The position numbers and the translations under genes were made by a program. A stretch of 64,000 bases of DNA from assembly GCA_002778195.1 (NCBI GenBank), contig PCDI01000001.1, positions 2,182,939-2,246,938 on the forward strand, read 5' to 3'. This DNA comes from Raffaelea ambrosiae (Eukaryota > Ascomycota > Sordariomycetes > Ophiostomatales > Ophiostomataceae). Below, piece by piece: positions 11,502-22,597 of this stretch (its first letter is position 1; each line of letters opens with the position of its first letter). The notes beneath the pieces are model-generated. The model made no database searches, had not been told where the DNA came from, and saw only the letters and a program-made list of their open reading frames with translations.

Positions 11502-11507
11502 TATAAA
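11502..11507 (+). promoter_or_regulatory. TATA box of the SnoaL-like gene
   Basis: TATAAA lies about 126 bp before the start codon, a normal distance for a fungal core promoter plus 5' UTR. Confidence 0.6.
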
Positions 11508-11632
11508 GAGAGAATTGCATGCAGCCACTGCCTCTAGGGGGCGTCCGAGATTACCAATAGAGACACACCATAACGTGACCTACTCTTCCTATTTATCACC
11601 AAACCACACTGCACCCTTGGCAGCCTCTCACC

Positions 11633-12106
11633 ATGCACGGCACACCTCTCCCTGCCCAGCTTGCTGGCCCACCCCTGAACGACCGCGACGCCGTTGCTGA
11701 CGCCTGCTATCGGTCGTTTGCCTCCATCGACCACGGCGACAGGGAGCTGCTGCTGTCGAGCTGTGCGCCCGACATCTACACGGAGATTGCGGGCAAGATC
11801 TGCAACGGCGTCGACGAGCTCCTGACCAAGGTGTGGGCGAATGTCGCCTACCGGCTCGACACCATCCACTACCTGACCAACATGCGTGTCAGCGTCGACA
11901 CGGCCACCACGGCCCGGGTGACGTTCACGGCGCACGCTGTGCACTGCAAGCTGGGCAAGGGCTACGAGCCCGGCCCCAACAAGTTCACGACGGGTGCCAT
12001 CTACAACTGCGACGCGGTCAAGATTGACGGGATCTGGGTTTTGAAGCGGATGCAGTCGTATCACGTTTGGGGCGAGGGTGATCCGTCGATCATGAAGCCC
12101 GAATAG
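11633..12106 (+). CDS. SnoaL/NTF2-like fold protein
   Basis: Intronless gene of 157 residues, a usual length for the cone-shaped NTF2/SnoaL fold. The pattern fits: helices at DRDAVADACYRSFASIDHGD, the DRELLLSSCAPDIYTEI segment, and a C-terminal sheet with VTFTAHAVHCK, TTGAIYNCDAVKIDGIWVLKRM. SnoaL-like proteins in polyketide pathways serve as cyclases, dehydratases or hydroxylation helpers, without a cofactor. No signal peptide is seen, so it is probably cytosolic. Its position between a serine hydrolase and the PKS 1-monooxygenase pair suggests a tailoring or folding role; the reaction is unknown. Confidence 0.8.
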   Translation: MHGTPLPAQLAGPPLNDRDAVADACYRSFASIDHGDRELLLSSCAPDIYTEIAGKICNGVDELLTKVWANVAYRLDTIHYLTNMRVSVDTATTARVTFTAHAVHCKLGKGYEPGPNKFTTGAIYNCDAVKIDGIWVLKRMQSYHVWGEGDPSIMKPE

Positions 12107-12455
12107 GGAGGGCCACACCGGAGGATAGACAAGGGAATGGACATGGGCCGTTTGTCACGTTGAACCAGCTGTATCTATCTAGTTGGAATATAGAGTCACT
12201 GAAATCTTGAGTTTTGTTGAATACTGTCCTGTTGAATGTCGTCTTCCTGTGCCTTTGGTTTTCTGTTTACTCTCCTCATTCATTTTTGCTTCTATTGTTG
12301 TTTTTGGACCCAGTTACAGAACCAAAACTGGTATTACTTGCATATACGCTGAATGAAAGCCCCTATTGCTTCTCAACCAAGAATGCTGGAAAAGACGACA
12401 GGATCTTCGTCTATCTATCTCAGTACAATCGAGCAGAAGTCTCCGGCCCACTCCC
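12107..12455. other. Short spacer between convergent genes
   Basis: AT-richer than its neighbours, consistent with back-to-back 3' UTRs. No gene seen. Confidence 0.5.
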
Positions 12456-13769
12456 TCACTCCCTCAACGGCTCCATCACGTCATAGTTCACAACCGTGTG
12501 CGAGGCACGCTCCAGCTTCTTCCGGATCCGCTCCGTGTCTCGTCCAATGGGGCCATAGCGCCACTGGTACATCTGCCCGATCTCGCGGGACGTGTGGTGC
12601 ACCCAGCGGCCGCGCTCCAGTCTCGCCTTGCTGTAGGTGTGCAGCGCCTGTCGCAGGGACGCGTCCCGGCGGCTCCCGGCGGTGGCGTTCGTCTGCACCC
12701 GCTCCAGCAGTGTGCAGAGGACCAGCGCGTCCTCGACGCCCGTGCAGGCGCCCACGCCCAGGAACGGGGTGCTGGCGTGGGCGGCATCGCCGACAATGCA
12801 GGCGCGGCCGCGGGCATACGTCGGCGGCGGGTTCGCGTCCATGTCGAACAGCCCCCACTTGACGAGGCCCTCGGCCGGGTAGAGCTGGGCAATGTGGGCG
12901 AGGTGGGGACACCAGCCCGCGAAGAGACGCTCGATCTCGCTGCGGTCGGCCGGGGCCGTCATGCGGTCGGGGTCGGGGAACGGGCCGGCGTCGTACGCAA
13001 ACACGGCGACGTTCAGCAGCGTGCCGTCGGCGACCGGATACGACATCAGACACGCGTCGGGGCCGCAGTGCATGCAGCCGCTCTTCTCGACCTTGGCGCC
13101 CAGCGCGGCCATGCCGGCCGCCATGGGCACCAGCGTGCGGTAGGCCACGATGTGGGTGTAGCCCGGCCGGCTGGCCGGGTGGTCGGCGCCCAGCAGGTGG
13201 GTGCGCGTGGTCGAGTGGATGCCGTCGCAGCCGATCAGCGCGTCGGCGGTGGCTGTGGTGCCGTCGTCGAAGCGCAGGACGACCTTGTCGCGGCCCTCGT
13301 CGTCGTCGTCGTCGTCGTCGTCGTAGCCGACGAGCTGCTTGCCGAACTGGACGGCGCCCGCGGGCAGGAGGGCAGCCATGCCCAGCAGGAACTGCGAGCG
13401 CACGACGCCCCAGTATAGCAGGCGGTTGTTGGGGGTGCGGAAGAGCAGCGACTGGGCCTCGTCCTCGGCGTCGGCGCGGGTCTGCGGGTGGTAGGCGTCC
13501 CAGTAGCTGTTGCTGGTGTCGGCATCGGTCTTCTGGCTGATGCGGGCCAGCACGTCGAGCACGTCGGGGTCGAGCTGCTTCATCCACTCGCGCCCGGCCC
13601 CCGTAAAGGCAAAGCCGGCGCTGACTTCGTGCCAGGTGGGCGCGCGCTCGTAGATGACGGCCTTGATGCCCCGACGCAGCAGACCCAGCGCCGTCATGAC
13701 GCCGATGATGCCGCCGCCCACGACGGCCACCTCGAGTGGACGAGGGGCATGTCCGTTGGTGGTCGCCAT
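12456..13769 (-). CDS. FAD-dependent aromatic monooxygenase, AzaH/TropB-like
   Basis: Uninterrupted 437-residue flavoprotein of the salicylate-hydroxylase (PHBH) type. Motifs in order: the GXGXXG dinucleotide-binding site VGGGIIGVMTALGL near residue 15, the DG motif ALIGCDGIHSTTR, and the GD motif CIVGDAAHASTPFLGVGA near residue 310. A block AYRTLVPM and a downstream CLMSYPV fall where the dearomatising enzymes AzaH and TropB carry their substrate-contact Arg and Tyr; this assignment is by eye. Such enzymes hydroxylate an NR-PKS aromatic aldehyde and break its aromaticity, the key step to azaphilones or tropolones. An eight-Asp run (YDDDDDDDDEG) interrupts the middle. It shares a 1.1-kb divergent promoter with NR-PKS 1, whose R domain would supply an aldehyde substrate. 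Confidence 0.87.
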   Translation of the reverse strand: MATTNGHAPRPLEVAVVGGGIIGVMTALGLLRRGIKAVIYERAPTWHEVSAGFAFTGAGREWMKQLDPDVLDVLARISQKTDADTSNSYWDAYHPQTRADAEDEAQSLLFRTPNNRLLYWGVVRSQFLLGMAALLPAGAVQFGKQLVGYDDDDDDDDEGRDKVVLRFDDGTTATADALIGCDGIHSTTRTHLLGADHPASRPGYTHIVAYRTLVPMAAGMAALGAKVEKSGCMHCGPDACLMSYPVADGTLLNVAVFAYDAGPFPDPDRMTAPADRSEIERLFAGWCPHLAHIAQLYPAEGLVKWGLFDMDANPPPTYARGRACIVGDAAHASTPFLGVGACTGVEDALVLCTLLERVQTNATAGSRRDASLRQALHTYSKARLERGRWVHHTSREIGQMYQWRYGPIGRDTERIRKKLERASHTVVNYDVMEPLRE

Positions 13770-14852
13770 GATGGAGACGGAAGGGGAAGAATCGTGTGTG
13801 GGAAACGCGCCAAGTTGGTTGGGGGAGAGGCCGAGCACGATGGCATGGCGGGCAACGACCTGAGCCAACCGGCACGCATTCCCATAAATACATGAGAGCA
13901 AAACAGCCAGCACAACCGATGGAACGATTCTGCCTGACCGGCTTCTGCGCTGCACGGCCACACATGGCGAGCACGGCATGATGGGGAGGAGGCCGGATCG
14001 AGGGCCCAGCAGGAAATTGGCTGACCACGCCGTCCCCGAGCACGCGGGAATGTGGACATTCCACCACCCTTGTCGCTGGCAACCACGGTTGCTTTTTGTC
14101 CGGGACTGGAGACACGATGCGCCAACCATCCCGTTCAGTGGACATGGCGTCGGATGACCTGTGGGAGAGGCTGTGCAGGACGGCCCCAGGCAGCCGGAGT
14201 GGACACGAAAGGGGGATGTTGATCCGAGCAGGCGGGACCAATGGGATTTCAGAGAGACCAAACTCCGCGTCAACGTTTCCGCTAGCCGCCCACAGTGCCA
14301 GCCTCCGGAGCAACATAACAGCGGGTGGCTCTCACTACCACCCAGCGCCCTGGTCCCGGTATGCAGACGGGATTTTATTTTATCCAGTTTTATTTTATTT
14401 TGGTTTCGGTAGCGAGCCGCATGGAGAAGGCCCTCTCCTTTCTCCCCCCAGGTACAAGGTTTCTCAACTTCCTACGAGACAGTCGTCCCGATCGAGGTCC
14501 CCGGCCCAGGGGGTGGCGAATATTTTTAGCACAGGCGAGGCCAAGCACGCAGGCAAGCAAGCACGATGGACAAGGCTGGCGGACCAAGATGGGCTGTATT
14601 TAAGTTGCACGGCCGTCGCCTGCACAACCGTGTTTCGTATGAGACTGCATCGTGCATCCAGTGAACAGTTGGCCAGCCGTGGCATGCATGGGAATCGTCA
14701 CACACACCCTCCTTGAATGTTTCTCTTCTTCGACTTCCTTGCTAGACAGATTGTTGCTCTTGTTTATCGATTTTTTCTTCCTTGTCCTTCGTTCTGCGAC
14801 CCACCATTCCATCATCCGCCATCCTTCCCCCCCCCCAGCAACCACATCAACC
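13770..14852. promoter_or_regulatory. Divergent promoter region, FAD monooxygenase / NR-PKS 1
   Basis: Non-coding. A TATA-like tatttat is read on the minus strand near 13883-13890 (about 115 bp before the monooxygenase start), and tatttaag lies near 14596-14603 (about 250 bp before the PKS start). A T/C-rich stretch just before the PKS start codon is typical of strongly expressed fungal genes. Shared control of the two genes is likely. Confidence 0.55.
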
Positions 14853-16158
14853 ATGACAGTCTCGACTGTGGAGGCCTCTCTGGCCCACGCACGCAAGGCG
14901 ACCACGTTTGTCTTTGGCGGCCACATCGGGCCCCAGAGCAAGCAGTCGCTGGAAAAGCACGTGCGGCCCATCATGGCCGGCCCCAATGCCGCGTGGATTC
15001 TCGCAGCCGTGGACGACCTGCCCCAGTACTGGCAGCTCCTGGTCGACAAGATCCCCGAGATGGCCGGGACCATGGACGGCGCGCGGCTGCTGGCGGATCT
15101 CGCATCGTGGCTGCGGCACGGCGCCGCGTCCGAGGATCCGCTGGCCGCCGATGCCGAGATCCCGGACATCTGGATCGGCCCGCTGATGATTGCCATCCAG
15201 CTGGACCAGTACTGGCGCTTCCTGGCGTTCCGCTTCGGCGATGCGGTCGCCGACCCGCAGGCCGCGCTGCAGACGCCGTCGCCCGGCAGCAGCCGACACA
15301 GCCAAGCCGGCCCGTTCGAGACGGTCGGGTTCTGCGCGGGCATGATCGCCGCGGTGGCGGTGGCCAGCGCGCACGACCGCCACGAGTTTGAAAAGTACGG
15401 CGCGGCGGCGCTGCGCATCGGCACAATGATGGCGGCGCTGGTGGGCGCGGGCGAGGCGTGGGACAAGAGCGGCCGCGGCCAGGGCGGCTCGGTGTCCCTG
15501 GCGACGGCGTGGCGGTCGCGCAAGCAGGGCGACGACATGGCGCGCATTGTGGCGTCGCTGTCGTCGTCGTCGTCGTCGTCCGCGCCCGACGATGCTTACG
15601 TCTCGGTGCTCTTCGACGAGGCCCGGGCCACGGTGACGACGTCGGAGCGTCTGGCGCCCAAGCTGGTGCGCCAGCTGCGGGCGGCCGGCGTGACGGCCAT
15701 CCCGCTGGCCTTCAAGGGCAAGCTGCACACGCCCGGGGCGCAGCGGCAGCGCCACACGGAGGCGCTGATCGAGGCGTGCCACGCGAGCCCGCTGCTGCAG
15801 TTCCCCGACGCGGCCCAGCTGGCCCTGCCGACGTACGTGGACCACCCCGAGGGCCGGGCGGTGTCGGCAGACGACGGCGACCTCGTCGGCATGGTGCTGC
15901 GGTCGATCCTGGCGAAGCAGCTCAGCTGGGCCAGCACGGTGGCTCAGCTGGCGACGCGCAGCAGCCACGCCGACATCTCGCTGGTGGCCTTTGGCCTCGA
16001 CCGGCCGCTGCCGCCGACGATTCTGCGCACGTTTGGGCCGCGACAGGCGCACTTTGAGGAGTTGGAGGAGCACATGCCGCCTGGGCAGAGGGTGGTCGGA
16101 GAGCAGGTGGCCGAGGCGACCACCCAGAAGGTGGAGGGCGCCGCTGCGGTGGCGGACA

Positions 16159-16190
<32 letters not shown>

Positions 16191-19100
16191 AACGTGGTCG
16201 CGGTGGTGGGCATGTCGCTGCAGACGGCCGGCGCGGACGACCTGGACGAGTTCGAGGCGATGATCAAGACGGGCCGGTCGCAGCACGAGGCGATCACGCG
16301 CGCGCGCATGACGCACGAGATGCTGTACCGGGACAGCGCGGACGCGGACCCGCAGCGGACGTGGTACGGCAACTTTCTGCGCGACCCGGACGCCTTTGAC
16401 CACAAGTTCTTCAAGCGCAGCCCGCGCGAGGCCAAGGCGATCGACCCGCAGGGCCGGCTGTCGCTGCAGGCGGCGTACCAGGCGGTGGCGCAGTCGGGCT
16501 ACTTTGCCGACATGGCCACGGGGGTCGCCGCGGACGACGACGACGAGCGGGAGCGGCGCCGGCACGTGGGCGTGTACGTGGGCCTGTGCTCGTTCGAGTA
16601 CGAGATCAACATTGCGCGCCACCCGCCGACGGCGTTCACGGCGACGGGCGGCCTGCGCAGCTTCATCCCGGGCCGGCTGTCGCACTACTTTGGCTGGACG
16701 GGGCCGTCGCTGTCGCTGGACACGGCCTGCTCGTCGTCGACGGTGGCCCTGCACACGGCCTGCCGCGACCTGCTGGCCGGCGACGTGGCGGCGGCGCTGG
16801 TCGGCGGCGTCAACGTGCTGACCAACCTCGAGTGGACGCAGAACCTGGCCGCCGGCAGCTTCATCAGCCCGTCCGGCCAGTGCAAGCCCTTTGACGCCGC
16901 CGCCGACGGCTACTGCCGCGGCGACGGCATTGCCTACGTCTTCCTCAAGAAGCTGTCGGCCGCCCGCGCCGAGGGCAACCCCGTTCTCGGCACCATCCGC
17001 GCCACCGGCGTCAACCAGAACCGCAACACCACGCCGCTCTTCGTGCCCAACGTGCCGTCGCTGTCGGCGCTGTTCCGCCAGGTCCTCCGAAAGGCCCGCG
17101 TCGACCCCGCCGACGTCGGCCTGGTCGAGTGCCACGGCACCGGCACCCCGGTCGGCGACCCGGCCGAGTACGAGAGCATCCGCCAGGCCGTGGCCGGCCC
17201 GCGGCGCGACACCGTCGTGCCCATCGGCTCGGTCAAGGGCCACATCGGCCACACCGAGGGCGCGTCCGGCATCGTGTCGCTGATCAAGGTGCTGACCATG
17301 ATGCGCGGCGGCTTCATCCCGCCCCAGGCCAGCTTCCAGACCATGAACCCGCACATCCACAGCCAGCGCGACGCCGACAAGCTCGAGGTCGTCACCGCCC
17401 TGCGGCCCTGGCACGGCGACCGCAAGGTGGCCCTGGTCAACAACTACGGCGCCTGCGGCTCCAACGGCAGCTTCGTCGTCGCCCACACCGCGTCCCCGCC
17501 GGCGCGCACCTTTGCGTCCGCGCTGGCGCCCGCGACCCGCCTCCCCTTCTGCATCCCGGGCCTCGACGCCCGCAGCATCGCCGCCTACGCCCGCGTGCTG
17601 GCGCCGTTCCTGGCCGCGCACACCGGCCCCGGCCAGCCCACACTCGCCGACGTGTCGTTCCAGCTGGCGCGCCAGTCCAACCCGGGCCTGGCCCAGGGCA
17701 TGGTCGTGGCCTGTGCCTCGCTGGCCGAGCTGCAGGACACGCTGGCCGAGGCGGCCGCGGCGACCCCGGCCGCGCCGAGCCGTCTGGCGGCACCCATCCC
17801 AAAGGAGCGGCCGGTCATTCTCTGCTTTGGAGGCCAGGTGTCGACCTTTGTCGGCCTGGACCGCGCCCTGTACGACGGCGTGGCCGTGCTGCGCCGCCAC
17901 CTGGACGCCTGCGACGCCGCCATCACCGCCGCCGGCCTCGACAGCATCTTCCCGGCCATCTTTGCCCGCGCGCCCATCGCGGACGTCGTGCAGCTGCAGA
18001 CGGCGCTCTTCGCCATGCAGTACGCCGCCGCCAGGAGCTGGCTCGACTGCGGCCTGGCCGGCAAGGTCGTGTCGGTCGTGGGCCACAGCTTCGGCGAGAT
18101 CACCGCCCTGTGCGTGGCCGGCGTGCTGAGCCTCGAGGACACCGTGCAGCTCATTGCCGGCCGCGCCCGGCTCGTGCGCGACGCCTGGGGCCCCGACTCG
18201 GGCGCCATGCTGGCCGTCGAGGCCGACGAGGCCGTCGTGCGCGCGCTCCTGGCACAGGCCAACCGCCAGTCCGACGGCTCCGCCGGCATTGCCTGCTACA
18301 ACGGCCCGCGCAGCTTCACCCTGGCCGGGTCGACCGCCGGCATCGACGCCGTCGTCCAGACGCTGGCGGACGCGTCGGCGGGCCCGTACGCCGGCGTCCG
18401 GAGCAAGCGGCTCAACGTCACGAATGCCTTCCACTCGACCCTGGTCGAGCGCCTGGTCGACGGCCTGGACGCGGTGGGCCAAGGCCTCACCTTCCGCGCG
18501 CCGGCCATCCCCCTCGAGCGGGCCACCGAGCACGGCCAGACGGCCCCGCCGGACGCGCGCTTCGTCGGCGCCCACATGCGCCAGCCCGTCTTCTTCCACC
18601 ACGCCCTGCAGCGGCTCGTCCAGAAGCACCCCGAGGCCATCTTCCTCGAGGCCGGCTCCAACTCGACCATTACCGTCATGGCGTCGCGCGCTCTTGCGTC
18701 GTCGTCGTCGTCGTCCACCAGCAACGCCCTCCACTTCCAGGCCGTGTCCATCACCAACACCAAGAACGGCGTCGACGGGCTCACCGACGCCACCGTCGCC
18801 CTCTGGAAGCAGGGCCTGCGCGTCGCCTTCTGGGCCCACCACCCGGCCCAGTCCAGCGACTACGCCCAGCTGCTGCTGCCGCCGTACCAGTTCGAGAAGT
18901 CGCGCCACTGGCTCGAGAACACGTCGCCGGCCGAGGAGATCCGCAAGGCGGCCCAGAAGCTCATCGCCGAGAGCGGCAGCGCCGGCGGCCTGCAGGCGCG
19001 GCCGGCCCCCGGCGCGCCAGTCGACCCCAAGACCATGGACATGTGCACCTTCCTCGGCTACCAGGAGCCGCCGGCGACCAAGTCCAAGCGATCCAAAAAG

Positions 19101-21941
19101 GCCAAGACGACCAAGCTGGCCCGCTTCCGCATCAACACCGCCTCGGACAAGTACCAGCGCCTGTTTGCCACGCACGTCATTGCCCGCACCGCGCCCATCT
19201 GCCCGGCCACCCTGGAGATGGACATGGCCATCGAGGCCCTGTTCAGTCTCCGCCCCGAGTGGCGGCCAAACGACTTCGTGCCCGTCGTCCACGACATGCT
19301 GACCCACTCGCCCATCTGCGCCGACTCGTCGCGCACCTACTACCTGGACCTGGCGCCGCGCAACGCGGACGAGACGGACTGGGCCTTCACCATCCACAGC
19401 GTCAGCGACGTGTCGACGTCGGCGGACGAGAAGCACGCCGAGGGCGGCATCGAGATGTGCGCGGCCGGCGACCCGGCGCTGCGGCGCGAGTTCGGCCGCT
19501 ACGAGCGCCTCGTCAGCCACGCGCAGTGCCAGGCCGTCCTGCAGCTGCGGCCCGGCGACGAGGGCGTCGAAGCCCTGCACGGCCGCCGCAATGTGTACCG
19601 CGCCTTTGAGGATGTCGTCGACTTTGGCGACGTCTACCACGGCGTGCGCTACGTGGTCGGCGGCGCCGAGGGCGGCCGGGCCGGCGCCGAAAGCGCCGAC
19701 GGCGTCAGCGCGGGCGTCGTCCACAAGCGCCACAGCGGCGATACCTGGCTGGACGTGCCGCGCGCCGACGCCTTCGGCCAGGTCGCCGGCATGTACGTCA
19801 ACCTGCTGACGCCCGACCTGCCCGCCAGCGACATGTGCGTGGCCACCGGCATCGAGCGGGTCCTGCGGTCGCCCACGGCGCCGGTCGACGCCGACGAGTG
19901 GCACGTCTACGCCCGCCATGCCCGCCAGCCCGACCACAAGTCGTACCTGACCGACGTCTTCATCTTCGACGCCGCCACCGGCCGCCTGGCCGAGGTCATC
20001 CTCGGCCTCAAGTACGTGCGCATCGCCAAGGCCACCATGAGCAAGATCCTGGCCCGCATGACCACCGACAAGGCGTATGTGCGCAGCCACGCCGCCGCCG
20101 CCGCGTCAGCGCCTGCCGTGGCCGCCGCACCGACGACCAGGGCCACGACCGCCGCCGCGGCTGCTCCCGTTTCCCAGCCCCCGGCCAAGACGTCCGCCGC
20201 CCGCAAAGCAGCGACCCGGAAAGCCAAGAAACCGTCCGCCCCCGGACGCGACCTCGTCCACGAGGTCCGCGATGTCGTCGCCAGCGTGTCCGGCCTCGAG
20301 GCCAGCGACATGACCCTCGAGAGCGAGATGGCCGACCTCGGCATCGACTCCCTCATGGGCATGGAGCTGGGCCGCGAGATCGAGAACACCTTTGCGGTCA
20401 CCCTCGACCAGGCCGAGCAGATGGCCGCCACCAGTCTCGGCCAGTTTGTCGCCTGCGTCGCCCACGCCCTGGCCCGGGCGGGGAAGAGTCTGGACCAGGC
20501 GGAGGTCGACGACGACAGCGATGACAGCGAAGCCGACTCCGAAGAAGACGACGAGGAGGACGACGACGACAACAACGTGTTCTCCGACCACAGCCAGGAC
20601 GACGACTCGGCCTCCTCGGGCATTCCCACCCCCGCCGAGCCCCAGGACGCCCCCGGCGACGACACCGCCAAGCGCCAGGCCGCGGCCGAGCGTCTTCTGT
20701 CCGCGTACACTGCCGGCTGGGCGTCGTCCGCGCTGGAGACCGCGTCCACGCGCCCGGTCGTCTCGACGACGAGCGGCGCCGTTGTCGTCGTGACGGGCGC
20801 CACCGGCAGCCTCGGCGCGCACCTGGTCCAGACCCTCGCCGAGCGGCCCGACGTCGCCACCGTCGTCTGCGTCAACCGTCCCGTGCGCAGCGTGGCCGCC
20901 GACACGCGCCAGGCCGAAGCCCTGACGTCGCGGGGCATCCAGCTGTCTTCGGCTGCCACAAACAAACTCCGGGTCTACGCCACCGACACCGCCCAGCCCC
21001 AGCTCGGCCTCCCCGCTGCCGACTACGCCTGGCTGGTCCAGCACGGCACCCACATCATCCACAACGCCTGGCCCATGAGCGGCACCCGGCCGCTGTCTGC
21101 GTACGAGTCCCAGATCCAGGTCATGCGCCACCTGCTGGACCTGGCCCGCGACATGGCCCTGTCGACGACGACGACGACGACGACGGCCGCGAGCCCGCGC
21201 AAGATCGGCTTCGAGTTCGTGTCGTCCATTGGCGTGACGGGCTGCTGGGGAGGGCGCGGCGCCCCGGGCGCCATCCCGGAGCAGCTGCTCCCGTTTGCCG
21301 CGGCCATCCCCAGCGGCTACAACGAGGGCAAGTGGGTGTGCGAGCGCCTGCTGCACCAGACCTTGCGCCAGCACCCGCGGCTCTTCCGCGCCTCCGTGGT
21401 CCGCCCGGGCCAGATCACCGGCTCGACCACCAGCGGCGTCTGGAACCCGGTCGAGCACTTTCCCTTTCTGGTGAAAAGCGCCCAGGCCCTCCGCGCCTTC
21501 CCCGACCTGCGCGGCGTGCTGCACTGGCTGCCCGTGGACCGGTCGGCCCGCGTCATGGTCGACCTGCTCAACGTGGACGGCCACCACGACGCGTCCGACG
21601 CCTGCCCGGTCTACCACGTCGACAACCCGGTCGGCCAGCCGTGGTCCGACATGGCCGCCACGCTGGCCGCCGCCCTCGACATCCCGGCCGACCGCCTCGT
21701 GCCCTTTCCCGCCTGGGTCCAGCTGGTCCGCCAGTCGCCGCTGTCGGACGCCGAGAACCCGGCGGCCCGCGTGGTCGACTTCTTGGCGGGCCACTTTGAG
21801 CGCATGGCCTGCGGCGGCGTGGTGCTGGCCACGGACCAGTCCCGCGCGCATTCCCCGACCATGGCCGCCGAAGGGCCCGTCAGTGCAGAGGTGGTGCGGT
21901 CCTACGTGGCCGCCTGGAAGACCATGGGGTTTCTGCGATGA
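14853..21941 (+). CDS. Non-reducing polyketide synthase 1, SAT-KS-MAT-PT-ACP-R
   Basis: Intronless, 2362 residues. Domains in order: SAT (about 15-370; nucleophile C161 in GFCAG); KS (about 448-870; Cys626 in DTACSSS, His in ECHGTGTPVGDP and GSVKGHIGHTEG); MAT (about 985-1300; Ser1079 in GHSFGE); product template (about 1420-1730; His1441 in LFATHVIARTAP, Asp1593 in DFGDVYHG); one ACP (Ser1833 in LGIDSLMGMEL); and a C-terminal reductive-release domain (about 1977-2362) with TGATGSLG and the YXXXK pair YNEGK. It builds an aromatic polyketide in the cytosol and releases it as an aldehyde by NADPH-dependent thioester reduction. No C-methyltransferase lies between ACP and R; an acidic linker (DDSDDSEADSEEDDEEDDDD) is there instead. 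That differs from the SAT-KS-AT-PT-ACP-CMeT-R order usual for azaphilone and tropolone PKSs. The start MTVSTVE was chosen because the SAT homology begins directly after it. Confidence 0.95.
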
Positions 21942-22597
21942 GTGTCGGGGATGGCGCAGATGGCTATCCACTGTCTAGACTGTACTCTCGCTTGTATAAT
22001 TTCTTTTGTTGGCTTTTCTTTTCTGTTTCTTTTTTTGTTGTTGTACTCTTGTCTGTTTGTCTTTGACTATGTATTTCTTTCTGTTTTTCTTGTTCTTTGT
22101 TGTGTGTTGTTTGATTGTCATTTCATCATGTTATCATTAATTGCTTGATTATTTATTCCTATGTAGTGCTTAGATTGAATCCGACATCAACTTTTGCGTT
22201 CTCGGTTCATGTAATTCAGTGTACTGAATGCTATTTTCACTGACCCAGTACTCGAGAATTTGTGCAAGATACACATTGGCGCCCTTGTGGCCAGAAAATA
22301 GAGATTCATAGACTGTACAATTCGAGAAAAAGAACAACCTTGGACATAAAGGACATAAATAGCCTTTCGTGGATTAAAACGAGTCCGAGATCATTGGAAA
22401 TGTATCAACTTGGTGTCTAACTACAGTTATTAAATTCAGAAATGAAGAATCCCAACAAGGTACGTTGCAAATGCAAAATGTATACCAACACAAGAAAGAG
22501 CATCCGAAATGCACATATCGAAAAGGAATGATGGAGCCCTCCACTGCACCCACAAATACACGCCCCCCCGATGCCGGGCATCCACGTCCGTGGCCGC
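21942..22597. other. AT-rich spacer between convergent genes
   Basis: T-rich tract directly after the PKS 1 stop (TTTTCTTTTCTGTTTC-like), then AT-rich DNA. No gene seen; consistent with two 3' UTRs. Confidence 0.5.

Larger units (their letters stand above)
10743..11632. other. Divergent promoter region between serine hydrolase and SnoaL-like gene
   Basis: Holds a C/G homopolymer run near 10781-10793, a ctggtttcc-type tandem repeat near 11021-11058, a perfect CGG-N9-CCG palindrome and a TATA box (the last two listed separately). No gene is seen inside. Confidence 0.55.

Noticed and set aside
14847..20090. Very long open frame (over 1700 codons) on the strand opposite NR-PKS 1, and similar ones opposite NR-PKS 2 and the HR-PKS
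   Set aside because: They mirror GC-rich coding DNA with few stop codons, show biased Arg/Gly/Val/His composition, and contain no domain. The plus-strand frames carry all the catalytic motifs.
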